The notes under the pieces are model-generated. The model worked only from the letters and a program-made list of their open reading frames with translations. It was not told where the DNA came from and made no database searches. Source: DATARH01 sp963789255 (GTDB lineage Bacteria > Pseudomonadota > Alphaproteobacteria > ATCC43930 > CGMCC-115725). Taken from it: a DNA stretch of 64,000 bases. Location: assembly GCA_963789255.1 (NCBI GenBank), contig CAWBJW010000002.1, positions 744,001 to 808,000 on the forward strand, given 5' to 3'. This document shows, piece after piece, positions 19,401 to 26,862 of this stretch. Within the stretch, counting starts at the first letter, position 1. Each line of letters begins with the position of its first letter. The position numbers and the translations under genes were made by a program.

Positions 19401-20417
19401 ATCTATGCCGGCGATGTCGCCGACCCGGCCGCGCTGGCAGCGGTGCTCGATGACATCCGCCGCTCCCAGCCGCCGCTGCGCGGCGTCGTCCACGCTGCGT
19501 CGGCGATCGGCGATGCGCTGATTGCCGAGCTCGACGGATCGAGCATCGCCACGATCCTGCGACCGAAGCTCGGGGGTGCGGTGGCGCTCGATCGGCTGAC
19601 CCGCGACGATCCGATCGATCTGTTCGTGCTGTTTTCCTCGGCGACGACGGTGCTCGGCGCGCCGGGACAAGGGGTGTATGTCGCGGCCAATCTCGCTCTC
19701 GAGGCAATGGCGCGGCAGCGGCAGGCCAACGGCAAAGCGGCACTCGCGGTCGCCTGGGGCCCGATCGAGGACACCGGGTATCTCGCCGAGCGGCCGGAAG
19801 CGCGCGACGCGCTGGCCCGACGGCTCGGCGCCAAGCCAATGCCGTCGGCACAAGCTCTGGCCGGGCTCCCGGCGATTGCCGACAGTGGCATCGCGGCAGT
19901 TGCGTTTGCCGAGACCAGTTGGAACGAGGCGCGGCGGTTCCTGCCGATTCTCGCCTCGCCGCTGTTCGCCGAGATCCGCGCCGATGGCGGCTCTTCGCCG
20001 GGCGACGACTCGCTGATCGAGCGGCTCGCCGGGCTCGATGCCGAAGAGGCTCTGGCGCTGCTCAAGACCGCCGTCGCCGAGGAGGCGGCGAATATCCTGC
20101 GGCTGCCGGCTGCCGGCATCGATCCGCTACGGCCATTGTCCGAGATGGGGATGGATTCGCTGATGGCGGTCGAGCTGCGCCTGGCCCTCGAAAGCCGGCT
20201 GCGCATCGATTTGCCGCTGATGTCGCTCGCCGAAGGGACCAGCGTCGCCTCGATAGCCACCCGTCTCGCGAATGCCGTAACGGCGCGACCGCACGCATCC
20301 GAATTGCTGAGCCTGGCCGAGCGTTACGAGGTTTCCGACGATGAGCGGCTGACCGCCGTGGCGAACGCGGCGGACCGGTTTGAACCGGTCGAGGTCAAGT
20401 CGGCAGCGGCGGAGTGA
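16380..20417 (+). CDS. Type I polyketide synthase, C-terminal part (MT-like, ER, KR, ACP)
   Basis: Homologous coding in this frame begins at about 16470. Domains in order: a C-methyltransferase-like domain with SAM loop LELGADGG (about 17088) whose later motifs look weak; a structural KR part; an enoyl reductase with GGAGGVGLAAIQ (about 18640); a ketoreductase with TGGLSGFG (about 19242), Ser-Ser and Tyr in the VYVAAN motif; and an acyl carrier domain with Ser (20157-20159) in GMDSLMAVEL. KS-AT-DH-MT-ER-KR-ACP is the order of fungal highly reducing PKSs and mycocerosate-like enzymes, making a saturated chain if used iteratively. There is no thioesterase; the adjoining alpha-oxoamine synthase is the likely release enzyme. 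The stop is 4 bases before that gene. Confidence 0.9.
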   Translation: MPCSTRPGKLSASFRIAGSGGSRLTRRGPPEESALRIDLVPAPLAEAASPAALGQIAEIVARLVDVPPNIAARREEHALLLDALIASIALGSVRSVIDPNVPFTIEELIEAGAIAPDSEALFGHLLRLLVRFGAASEAERVWRVAGSNDLPDIAEIWRLLLAEAPELVAELALAAAAAEEMPRLLADGLRPAETSPLPMVEHLLHGSPVGAAGIDLVCAAIGEIAKQWPQDRPLRVLELGADGGATRRLLDRLAQSGVALAYRATNPDQEQAARLGFIVSAFAGASASCWSPRDPADDLDDSRFDIILSVHAGARLRLDTAALAQLCDLLAPGGLFIAVEPAPNPLWDVVFGRYAGWWQGRDDIAESSPLRSSEEWRCELATTGFADLGTAALATGPWPSSVLWGRAQPAIGAPAAQPAAPYSISLIAAGGNDTAFRERLAQAGHRVSEIDAVAFAAVAGDEAPEAEAENDGEVALVVIEESGEAVEQTTQLISLVARVAAAAAQRHIPVWLVTSGAQQSVDGEEAGLVGAALWGFGRVLVNEIPQLSLRLIDLAPGMEGSARAERIASELAAATAETEIVWTNSGRCVLRLRRGLPPRWASATDAVALTSGQQGGLDALGWQKALPRSAGPGEVEIDVQAAGLNFRDVMWAMGLLPEEALSDGFAGPTFGLECAGTIRAVGPGVEGLAVGDRVAGFAPAALSTHVTTLAHAVTAIPPDLSFAAAATVPVTFVTAIYALGTLAKLAAGEHVLIHGGAGGVGLAAIQYAKHRGAIVIATSGSAVKRAFLRLAGADHVLDSRDLGFADVVRALTHGAGVDVVLNSLSGEAMEQSLAVLKPFGRFLELGKRDFYLNRRIHLRPLRQNISYFAIDVDQLPIQRPDLARSLLSEVSTALREGAIRPLAHRTFGFAAIGDAFRLMQASGHIGKLVLVPQSNAGVRLRQAPEMALRRDGTYLVTGGLSGFGFAAARWLAQRGAGSIALLGRRGAQTPGAADRAAELTALGAEVCIYAGDVADPAALAAVLDDIRRSQPPLRGVVHAASAIGDALIAELDGSSIATILRPKLGGAVALDRLTRDDPIDLFVLFSSATTVLGAPGQGVYVAANLALEAMARQRQANGKAALAVAWGPIEDTGYLAERPEARDALARRLGAKPMPSAQALAGLPAIADSGIAAVAFAETSWNEARRFLPILASPLFAEIRADGGSSPGDDSLIERLAGLDAEEALALLKTAVAEEAANILRLPAAGIDPLRPLSEMGMDSLMAVELRLALESRLRIDLPLMSLAEGTSVASIATRLANAVTARPHASELLSLAERYEVSDDERLTAVANAADRFEPVEVKSAAAE

Positions 20418-20421
20418 GCGG

Positions 20422-21828
20422 GTGGCGGCGAGCCGCAATCTCTTCGGATTATCCGCGCAGGCCAAGGCCCGGCTGATCGAGAAGCTGTCGTCGGCCGCTG
20501 CAACGCGATTAGCCGCGACACCGGCGCGCCAGCCTGGCCCCGCCGGCGCCGGTGGCAATGCCGTGCGGCTCGATGTCTCGGAGCTGGAATCGTATCGCGA
20601 AATCCGCCTGATCGAGGAGGCGGCGGATTATCTCGGCATTGCCGATCCGTTCTTTCGCGTCCATCAGGGGGTCGCCGGCGCCGAAACCGTGATCGACGGC
20701 CGCTCCTACATCAACTTCGCGTCATACAATTACATCGGCCTCAATGGCGACCCGCGCATTGCCGCGGCGGCGAAGGCAGCGATCGATCGTTTTGGCACCT
20801 CGGTCTCGGCCAGCCGTCCGGTTTCCGGCGAGCGCCCCATTCACCGCGAGCTCGAAGGCGCGCTGGCACGAATTCACGGCGCCGAAGACAGTGTCGCCCT
20901 GGTCGGCGGGCATTCGACCAATGTTACGGTCATCGGCCATTTGTTGGGCCGCAACGACGTGATCGTCCATGATTCGCTGATCCACAACAGCATCGTGCAA
21001 GGGGCGATCCTGTCGAGCGCGCGGCGCGTACCGTTTCGCCATCTCGACCCCGAAGCGGCCGACAAGGTGCTGGCCGATACGCGCCCGCGCCATGACCATG
21101 CGCTCCTCGTCATCGAGGGGCATTACAGCATGGACGGCGACGTGCCCGACCTCGCCGCCTTTGTCGCCGTGGCGCGGCGCCATCGCGCCTGGCTGATGGT
21201 CGACGACGCGCATGCTCTGGGAGTGCTCGGCCCGCGCGGCTTTGGTTTGGCCGACCACGCCGGGATCGACCCGGGCGAGGTCGATATCTGGATGGGAACG
21301 CTCAGCAAAAGCCTTGTCTCCTGCGGCGGATATATCGCCGGCCGCAAGGATCTGATCGATTACCTGAAGCGAATGGCGCCGGGGTTCGTGTTCTCGGTCG
21401 GCATGGCGCCATCGGCGGCGGCGGCGGCGCTCGCCGCGGTCGAGATCCTCGAGCAGGAGCCGGAACGGGTCCGCCGGCTGAACGAGCGGGCCGCGCTGTT
21501 CCTGAAGCTCGCGCGCGACGGCGGTCTGGATGTCGGCGGATCGATAGGTGCGGCGATCGTGCCGATCATTACCGGGAGCTCGATCGGCGCCGGGCGGCTG
21601 GCGCAGGCGCTCTTCCGCCGCGGCATCAACGTCCAGCCGATCCTCTACCCCGCGGTGCCGGAACGCGCCGCCCGGTTGCGCTTCTTCCTGACCGCGCAAC
21701 ACACCGAGGAACAGGTGCGCGAGGCGGTCGCCGTTTTGCGCGAAGAATCCCGGGCGGTCGCCGCCGAGCCGACGGACCTTGCGGCCGTGGCGCGGCATCT
21801 CGGGCGCCTGATGCCTTCATCGGCTTAG
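20422..21828 (+). CDS. Alpha-oxoamine synthase (AONS/serine palmitoyltransferase-like)
   Basis: This fold-type I PLP enzyme has about 468 residues. The PLP lysine is Lys296 in Gly-Thr-Leu-Ser-Lys-Ser. The VDDAHALGVLG motif gives the Asp/His that hold PLP, and Gly-His-Tyr-Ser-Met-Asp-Gly-Asp is typical of the family. Family members (KbL, BioF, HemA, SPT) join an amino acid to an acyl thioester with loss of CO2, giving an alpha-amino ketone. About 60 extra N-terminal residues precede the core, as seen in members that work with carrier-protein-bound acyl chains. The GTG start follows GGAG, 4 bases after the PKS stop, so translation is probably coupled. I infer it offloads the PKS chain. The amino acid used cannot be told. 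Confidence 0.9.
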   Translation: MAASRNLFGLSAQAKARLIEKLSSAAATRLAATPARQPGPAGAGGNAVRLDVSELESYREIRLIEEAADYLGIADPFFRVHQGVAGAETVIDGRSYINFASYNYIGLNGDPRIAAAAKAAIDRFGTSVSASRPVSGERPIHRELEGALARIHGAEDSVALVGGHSTNVTVIGHLLGRNDVIVHDSLIHNSIVQGAILSSARRVPFRHLDPEAADKVLADTRPRHDHALLVIEGHYSMDGDVPDLAAFVAVARRHRAWLMVDDAHALGVLGPRGFGLADHAGIDPGEVDIWMGTLSKSLVSCGGYIAGRKDLIDYLKRMAPGFVFSVGMAPSAAAAALAAVEILEQEPERVRRLNERAALFLKLARDGGLDVGGSIGAAIVPIITGSSIGAGRLAQALFRRGINVQPILYPAVPERAARLRFFLTAQHTEEQVREAVAVLREESRAVAAEPTDLAAVARHLGRLMPSSA

Positions 21829-21841
21829 CGGCCGGCGTTGT

Positions 21842-23068
21842 TCAATCGCGGGCGGGGCTGGCAGCCACTTCAGCGATAAAGCGGTCGACGATGGCGAAAT
21901 GATCGTCCCACCGCGGCGGATCCCAGTCGGCAAGGCGCGCGAGTTGGGCCTCGCGTCGAGGTGACCGCGGCGCCGCATAATCGAGGATCGCCGAGCGCCA
22001 GCCCGGCCCATCAAGCGGATCGAGAAATTCCGGGACGGCTCCGCCGGTCTCACGCAATGCCGGGATGTCGCTGCACAAGGCGGGGACGCCGAGCTCCAGC
22101 CCCTCGATCAGCGGGAACCCAAAACCCTCGGCAAACGACGGCAGCAGCAACGCGCATGCGCCCTTCAGCAGTCGCACCATTTCGGCATCGGGCAAGGCGT
22201 TGTGCTCGATGACGGTGCCGCGCACCGCCGGGCAGCGGTCGAGCATGTCAATGACATTCTCGGTTTCCCAGCCGCGCTGCCCGACGAGCACCAACAACGG
22301 CGCGCGTTCGCCCAGGTCGCTCGCCAATCGGCGCCAGAGGTTAAGCAGCAGCAGATGGTTCTTGCGCGCTTCTATCGTGCTGACATAGACGAAATAAGGC
22401 CGGTCGAACGGCGGGTTGCGGTCGATCGGGACGGCCGGCAGATCGGCGCCGAAGGGCGCAACCAGAACCGGCGGGGCGCGCCCGGCACGCTCGAGGTGGG
22501 GCTGCAGCGCATCGCGCGTCACGAAGGAATTGACGATCAGCGCGTCAGCCAATCGTGCCGCGGTTTCGATCCGGCGCAGGTGGTGAGCCGCCTGGCCGGG
22601 CTTGGCGTATTCGGGAAACTCGATCGGTATCAAGTCGTGGATCAGGCAAATGAAGCGGGCCGCGCTGCGCTCCTTCAGCCGTGCAACAAGCTCGCGCTTT
22701 TCGAGGTGGTGGTGAGAAACCAACAGATACACCGAAGGCCCCGTACTGCTTCGCAGCCGTGACGTCAGCGCTCGCTCGCGACTGGCGAGGAGGGCGATAC
22801 GAACCTGGCGGGCGATCTGCCTCACCTTCTGGTCCTGGCGTTTCTGGTCGAGCGTGCCGCGCCACGCCGCGCCGATCGCTGCGATAAATTGCTCGGCCGC
22901 ATGGGGCTTCAGCAATCCCAACCCACTGCTCGCGGTGACCGCCGTGAAGCAGGCCGACGCGCGGTTCGCGATCAGGTGCTCGGCATAGGCGAGCTCGACG
23001 CGATCGATCCCGGTCGGGGTTCCCCGCCCGGCGCGCGATAGCAGGCGTGACAGATCGAGCGCGATCAA
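21842..23068 (-). CDS. Glycosyltransferase, GT4-type (GT-B fold)
   Basis: The 408-residue product opens with DLSRLLSR and a Pro-Thr-Gly-Ile-Asp-Arg-Val-Glu motif common in mannosyl/rhamnosyl-type GT4 enzymes. Its C-terminal donor domain has Tyr-Val-Ser-Thr-Ile-Glu-Ala-Arg-Lys-Asn-His and the E-x7-E pattern in SFAEGFGFPLIEGLELG. It lies 10 bases downstream of the export lipoprotein gene on the same strand, so the two form an operon that converges on the PKS/oxoamine synthase pair (13-base gap). It probably acts in the cytoplasm on a polysaccharide or glycolipid. Confidence 0.85.
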   Translation of the reverse strand: MIALDLSRLLSRAGRGTPTGIDRVELAYAEHLIANRASACFTAVTASSGLGLLKPHAAEQFIAAIGAAWRGTLDQKRQDQKVRQIARQVRIALLASRERALTSRLRSSTGPSVYLLVSHHHLEKRELVARLKERSAARFICLIHDLIPIEFPEYAKPGQAAHHLRRIETAARLADALIVNSFVTRDALQPHLERAGRAPPVLVAPFGADLPAVPIDRNPPFDRPYFVYVSTIEARKNHLLLLNLWRRLASDLGERAPLLVLVGQRGWETENVIDMLDRCPAVRGTVIEHNALPDAEMVRLLKGACALLLPSFAEGFGFPLIEGLELGVPALCSDIPALRETGGAVPEFLDPLDGPGWRSAILDYAAPRSPRREAQLARLADWDPPRWDDHFAIVDRFIAEVAASPARD

Positions 23069-23078
23069 CGCAACGGCG

Positions 23079-24233
23079 CTATGGCACAGTGCTCTTCACC
23101 ACAAATCCGGTGATCACCGGCCCGCTTATCGTATTCAGCAAGGTGAAGAACTTCTGCAATTCGTTCAAGTTGGCATTCGCGACGTAGATGATATCTTTAT
23201 CCTCCATCGGAAAACGCTGGCCGAGGAAATAGGATTTGGCGTCTCGCAGATCGAGGCGATAGACGACCGGGCTGCTTCCGTCGGGCCCGGTGCGCAATTG
23301 CGGCTGGCCGAGAGCGTTGATGACGTTCGGCGGCTCGAAGCGGAACAGGAACACCCCGGCCGGATCCGCGCGCAAGTCTTGCAGCCCTCCTGCCTTGGCT
23401 AGCGCTTCCACGAGCGTCATCTTCTCCGAGGTGAACGGGATCTGCGCGTTGGCTCCGGTTGCCCCGAACGCGGTGAACGACTGCGGCAGGCGCACCAGCG
23501 TCAGGACATCGCCGGGTTGCGCGTAGATATTCTCGGCGGGATCCGAGACCAGCGCTTCCATCGGAATGGTCGCGGTCACGCCATCGCGCGACAGCCGCAC
23601 GAAGGTTTCATAGACCGGGGATCTCGCGCCGCCGACCTCGGCAATCAGGTCGAGCAGGCGGTCGCCTTTCAGCGACAGCGGCACCCGTGCGCCGTGCACG
23701 ACCTCGCCGGTGACCGTCGCGCTGTTGGTGAGGCTCCTGGTCACCGTAACGATGACCTGCGGCTCGATGGCCTTTTCGGCAAGGCGATCTTCGATCGTCT
23801 TCTGCACCTCGACGGGCAGATGCCCGGCGACCGGAACGCGGCCGGCAAACGGGACGCTGATGCCGCCATCGCGGCCAACGACCTGTTCCGGGATGGTAAC
23901 GCTGCGCGAGCCGGCCGACACGTGATCGGTCGGCGAAGCGCTGAACAACCCGCCACCCGCGGCCTCCCAGATCGAGACGACGACACTGTCGCCGATCCCG
24001 ATTTTCGGCTGTGGCGGCCTGCCGTATTTCTTGAAGCGCGCGTGGAAGCTCTCGCCCCGTTCTCCGAGCAGGGCGGCCACGACATTATCGTCGATGTTGA
24101 CCAGATCGAACTGCGTTTGGTTGCCCTTGACCTCCTGGTGCTGGACATCGCTCGCGGTGGGCCCCGCGGTTGGCAGGGCCGAGCATCCCGCCAGCAAGCC
24201 GGCGAGCAAACCCACAACGGCAACTGCCTTCAT
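23079..24233 (-). CDS. Polysaccharide export (OPX) outer-membrane lipoprotein
   Basis: A lipoprotein signal peptide ends in Leu-Leu-Ala-Gly-Cys (Cys17). The Poly_export domain follows (IGIGDSVVVSIWEA), then two SLBB-type beta-grasp segments (VTGEVVHGARVPL and the later TAFGATGANAQIPF). The 384-residue length fits Wza/KpsD relatives that form the export channel in periplasm and outer membrane. A C-terminal hydrophobic helix is plausible. It heads the operon with the GT4 gene. A second, shorter OPX gene lies in the large locus at 38 kb, so the two may serve different polymers. Confidence 0.9.
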   Translation of the reverse strand: MKAVAVVGLLAGLLAGCSALPTAGPTASDVQHQEVKGNQTQFDLVNIDDNVVAALLGERGESFHARFKKYGRPPQPKIGIGDSVVVSIWEAAGGGLFSASPTDHVSAGSRSVTIPEQVVGRDGGISVPFAGRVPVAGHLPVEVQKTIEDRLAEKAIEPQVIVTVTRSLTNSATVTGEVVHGARVPLSLKGDRLLDLIAEVGGARSPVYETFVRLSRDGVTATIPMEALVSDPAENIYAQPGDVLTLVRLPQSFTAFGATGANAQIPFTSEKMTLVEALAKAGGLQDLRADPAGVFLFRFEPPNVINALGQPQLRTGPDGSSPVVYRLDLRDAKSYFLGQRFPMEDKDIIYVANANLNELQKFFTLLNTISGPVITGFVVKSTVP

Positions 24234-24445
24234 CGCCCCCGACTCTGATTGCGCGAGATTGCGGATGACCCGTTTCGCCCGATCGCAGCATCCGCATTCG
24301 TCATGGAGAACGCCTCTCAGGCTTGCCGCGGACCGGTCCTGGCCTCGCGCGCGATGCTGAAGATCCGCTCAGCCGGACAAGCGCGGGTGCCGCGCCGCTC
24401 AATCGATCGCAGCGGCCATTACCGTGCCGGTTCGTTCGTAGGTAG

Positions 24446-24907
24446 TCAAACCACTTGTACTTCTGTCGCGATCAGGCGCGCGGCGTAGACCCCCATCCAC
24501 CCGATCGGGTCGAGCCAGCCCGCCTCGTTACGCGGCGGCTGAATCGCGCGGATGTGGGCATCGGTAATCTCGCAGAGATCGCCAATCAGCTGCGGCGAGT
24601 CTCCCTCGGTTGACCAGAAGAACCGGGTGATCCCGCCAACCTCGTGCTTGGCGACGAGGCAGTTCGGCGCTCCGCCGGCGCGGTTATAAAGACCGACGGC
24701 CGAGTAGCTCTCTTGGTGGCTGACGATCATGACCCCTTCGGTCCCCGGGAAGGCAAATTTCATTGCCGAGAACCAGCGGCACAGGGCGGCCAGTTCTTTC
24801 TCGGTGAATTCATAGTCCCGTGGCCCCGAATATGATGCGCCATTCGCTACCGACTTTCTCGTCCGAACCATCGGCGGAAAGGGTATGACATTTGTCGTCT
24901 CAGACAC
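24446..24907 (-). CDS. Hypothetical protein
   Basis: About 153 residues, no family recognised. It has no signal peptide or membrane segment. The N-terminus is polar; the core contains a FAFPGTEGVMIVSHQESYSA stretch and aromatic-rich C-terminal segments, suggesting a small globular alpha/beta protein. I prefer the GTG at 24907, preceded by GGGGG, over the frame's first GTG at 24931. It stands alone between the export operon and rlpA, all on the minus strand but with gaps of over 200 bases. Confidence 0.6.
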   Translation of the reverse strand: MSETTNVIPFPPMVRTRKSVANGASYSGPRDYEFTEKELAALCRWFSAMKFAFPGTEGVMIVSHQESYSAVGLYNRAGGAPNCLVAKHEVGGITRFFWSTEGDSPQLIGDLCEITDAHIRAIQPPRNEAGWLDPIGWMGVYAARLIATEVQVV

Positions 24908-25234
24908 GTTGCCCCCAATCGAATCCCGCACGAGGCGGGCGTGGTCCCCATTCTCCTCGCTCGTACCCGGACCCAGGCCGCTCGTCCCCGAGCCGCGCCG
25001 CTATAGGACGCAAGCGAACCAAAAGAGTGAGTTGTTACCGACTACTTTCGGAATTCCGGATCGATACAGTCCGTGGGCAAGGCACGGTCCGAAGAATACA
25101 ATCGAGCGCTTATTCGGAGTCAATTGAGCCTTGGCGGGAAGTCCGTTTTTCGTGCCTGCTGCGCTCTTTCGGCAACAGTTGCAAAAAGGCGACAACTTGT
25201 TAAACCAATGGTTTTGCGGCGACTGACCGTCTTG
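24908..25234. other. Intergenic region without a recognisable gene
   Basis: I see no gene in this stretch. Its 25010-25130 part is less GC-rich than its surroundings and could contain the promoter of the minus-strand gene that follows. A GGCAACAGTTGCA word near 25173 has the wrong spacing for a sigma-54 site. Confidence 0.3.
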
Positions 25235-25957
25235 CTAGCGCGGCGGCTCGCGTGGCGCCGGGGTGACCGGATCAATAGCGACGCTCGCGATGCCGGCGTG
25301 GATCATATCGAGCTTCTCCGCGGCCCTCGGCGAAACATCGATCAACAGGGAGTGGCTGACCGGGCCGCGATCGTTGATCGTGGCGATCACCGAGCGGCCA
25401 TTGCTCAGATTTGTCACCCGCACCAACGAGTGAAGCGGCAGCCAGCGGTGGGCGGCGGTCACATGAACCGCGTCAAGCCGCTCGCCGCTCGCCGTCCGCC
25501 GTCCGAGATGGCGACCGCCATACCAGGCGGCAAAGCCGATTTCGCGTCGGCCGGTCACCTGTAGCGGGCCGATGTACTGGTCGGGCGGCGGAAGCCGCGC
25601 GGCGATCTGGCCGGCCTCCCTGTTGTGCCGAATTTTGGAGCGCGCCGTCACCCTGCGGATTGTCCGACGCCGCTTTCCGCTGGTTTTGTCAGCCGCCGCG
25701 GTCCTGACGCGCTTCGATTTGATGCTAGAAACCGGATGGTGGCGGCCCGGCTGGGCCTCATTGGAGCGCAGCGCCACCTTGCCGCTCGCCCGGTGCCGCT
25801 TTCCGCTGGTTTTGCCAGCCGCTGTCGCGGTCTTGGCAGGCTTCGCTTTGCTGCTCGGCACGAGATGGTGGTGGCCTGGCTGGGCCTCTTTGGCCATGGC
25901 CGCCGCCGATACGACCAGCAGCGCGAGAGACAGCCCGATGGTCTTTCGCATCCTCAT
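25235..25957 (-). CDS. RlpA-like septal ring lytic transglycosylase
   Basis: A signal peptide (MRKTIGLSLALLVVSAAAMA) leads into about 100 residues that are basic and repetitive, then a double-psi beta-barrel domain. That domain has Ala-Ala-Trp-Tyr-Gly, the Thr-Ala-Ser-Gly-Glu segment, LPLHSLVRVTNLSNGRS and the catalytic-type INDRGP. RlpA proteins cleave naked glycan strands at septa. No C-terminal SPOR domain is present. The linker holds two imperfect copies of a roughly 42-residue unit (Glu-Ala-Gln-Pro-Gly-x-His-His ... Lys-Thr-Ser-Gly-Lys-Arg), so the gene has grown by internal duplication. Start chosen at the ATG pair 25957/25951 just before the signal peptide. Confidence 0.85.
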   Translation of the reverse strand: MRMRKTIGLSLALLVVSAAAMAKEAQPGHHHLVPSSKAKPAKTATAAGKTSGKRHRASGKVALRSNEAQPGRHHPVSSIKSKRVRTAAADKTSGKRRRTIRRVTARSKIRHNREAGQIAARLPPPDQYIGPLQVTGRREIGFAAWYGGRHLGRRTASGERLDAVHVTAAHRWLPLHSLVRVTNLSNGRSVIATINDRGPVSHSLLIDVSPRAAEKLDMIHAGIASVAIDPVTPAPREPPR

Positions 25958-26541
25958 CCGCACGCGTCTCCATGTGGTTGGCACGATTGCACCGGCGCGG
26001 GGAACCCGCGAGGCGCGCCGTCGCTCTCTGACGGAAGGGCGGTTTGCGGTATGCCGTCCCGGACCATTGGCAGGGGTGTCCGGGTTGGACGGGGGAAGCG
26101 CTTAGGCAACCCTAGTCAGCGACTTGTCAGATTGTCAAACCGAAATTACATGAAATGCCGTCCTAGGCCCAAGTCGGATTGGGACCTTTCGTCGTCATAA
26201 GCAAGGCTCATTCAGAAAATAATCAATGAGACTGATTCTTGAGTACCGAGTATACGGTCAACTCATCGGCAAGGCGTCGAAATTTACAGCGGCAGATCGG
26301 AGAAGTTTGCAGGCAGCCAAACAATTTGTTGCGCGTCGAACCGGCTCGATCGGCATATATTGGGGTCTGCGATGCCAGCACGGCCAACCATACCGCGTTA
26401 GGCCTGGCCTCGCAGGGCGAACCGGTGGATTCGGTTCCTGAACCTGCGGCCGGCCGAAAAAGCTGCCAGGTTGGCAGTGCACCAATGGGCCTAGCACGGT
26501 CTGCTTCAAGGGACAGGCAACCGACAAAAGCCTGAGCCGCA
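25958..26541. other. Intergenic region between rlpA and the leuA promoter
   Basis: About 580 bases without a supportable gene. Short frames at 26226-26441 and 26239-26535 overlap in different phases and resemble nothing known. The 26200-26340 part is relatively AT-rich. Confidence 0.35.
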
Positions 26542-26570
26542 TTGACTTGGCGCGTTGCGTCCGCTATATG
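26542..26570 (+). promoter_or_regulatory. Candidate sigma-70 promoter of leuA
   Basis: TTGACT at 26542-26547 and TATATG at 26565-26570 are separated by 17 bases, a near-consensus housekeeping promoter. Transcription would start near 26577, leaving a leader of about 285 bases before leuA, with a tiny ORF at its very start. Confidence 0.55.
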
Positions 26571-26579
26571 CAGCCCTAC

Positions 26580-26627
26580 ATGACCACAGCGCGCAACGAG
26601 CTGCGACTTATGACCCCGGCGTCCTAG
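26580..26627 (+). promoter_or_regulatory. Candidate leuA leader peptide (15 codons)
   Basis: ATG at 26580, almost at the predicted transcription start, opens a 15-codon frame ending at TAG 26625-26627: MTTARNELRLMTPAS. It contains two Leu codons (CTG, CTT) but not a Leu run. GC-rich inverted repeats follow, including a perfect 6-bp stem at 26652-26667. Attenuation of leuA by a leader peptide is an inference from this layout. Confidence 0.35.
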
Positions 26628-26813
26628 AGGGCGCCGGCCGGCCGCTCGTGCGTTCCCGCCTGGGAACCAAGTGTTTCGCGCTAGGTACAGTCACATGACA
26701 TCGATGGTTCCGGTTTATCACTCGGCGGCGGTGTTGCCCGTTTTCCGGCGGCGACTTAGCGCCGGCCGGAGGGATTAAGCCCGCCGGCCCTGCTGCCTGC
26801 CGACCATCAACGC

Positions 26814-26845
26814 GGACCGCCCCGCTTTCACTTCGGCGGCGGTCC
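26814..26845 (+). promoter_or_regulatory. Stem-loop just upstream of the leuA ribosome-binding site
   Basis: An 8-bp stem (26814-26821 with 26838-26845) precedes CGGAG at 26850-26854 and the leuA ATG at 26863. There is no T tract, so it is not a classical terminator. It could affect access to the ribosome-binding site or be the last element of an attenuator. Confidence 0.4.
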
Positions 26846-26862
26846 CTCCCCGGAGTTCCGCC

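Noticed and set aside
25173..25186. GGCAACAGTTGCA as a sigma-54 promoter
   Set aside because: The GG to GC distance is 10 bases, whereas the -24/-12 promoter requires 12.
26226..26535. Two overlapping short plus-strand frames before leuA
   Set aside because: They compete in different phases, lack recognisable motifs, and lie in an AT-shifted intergenic region.
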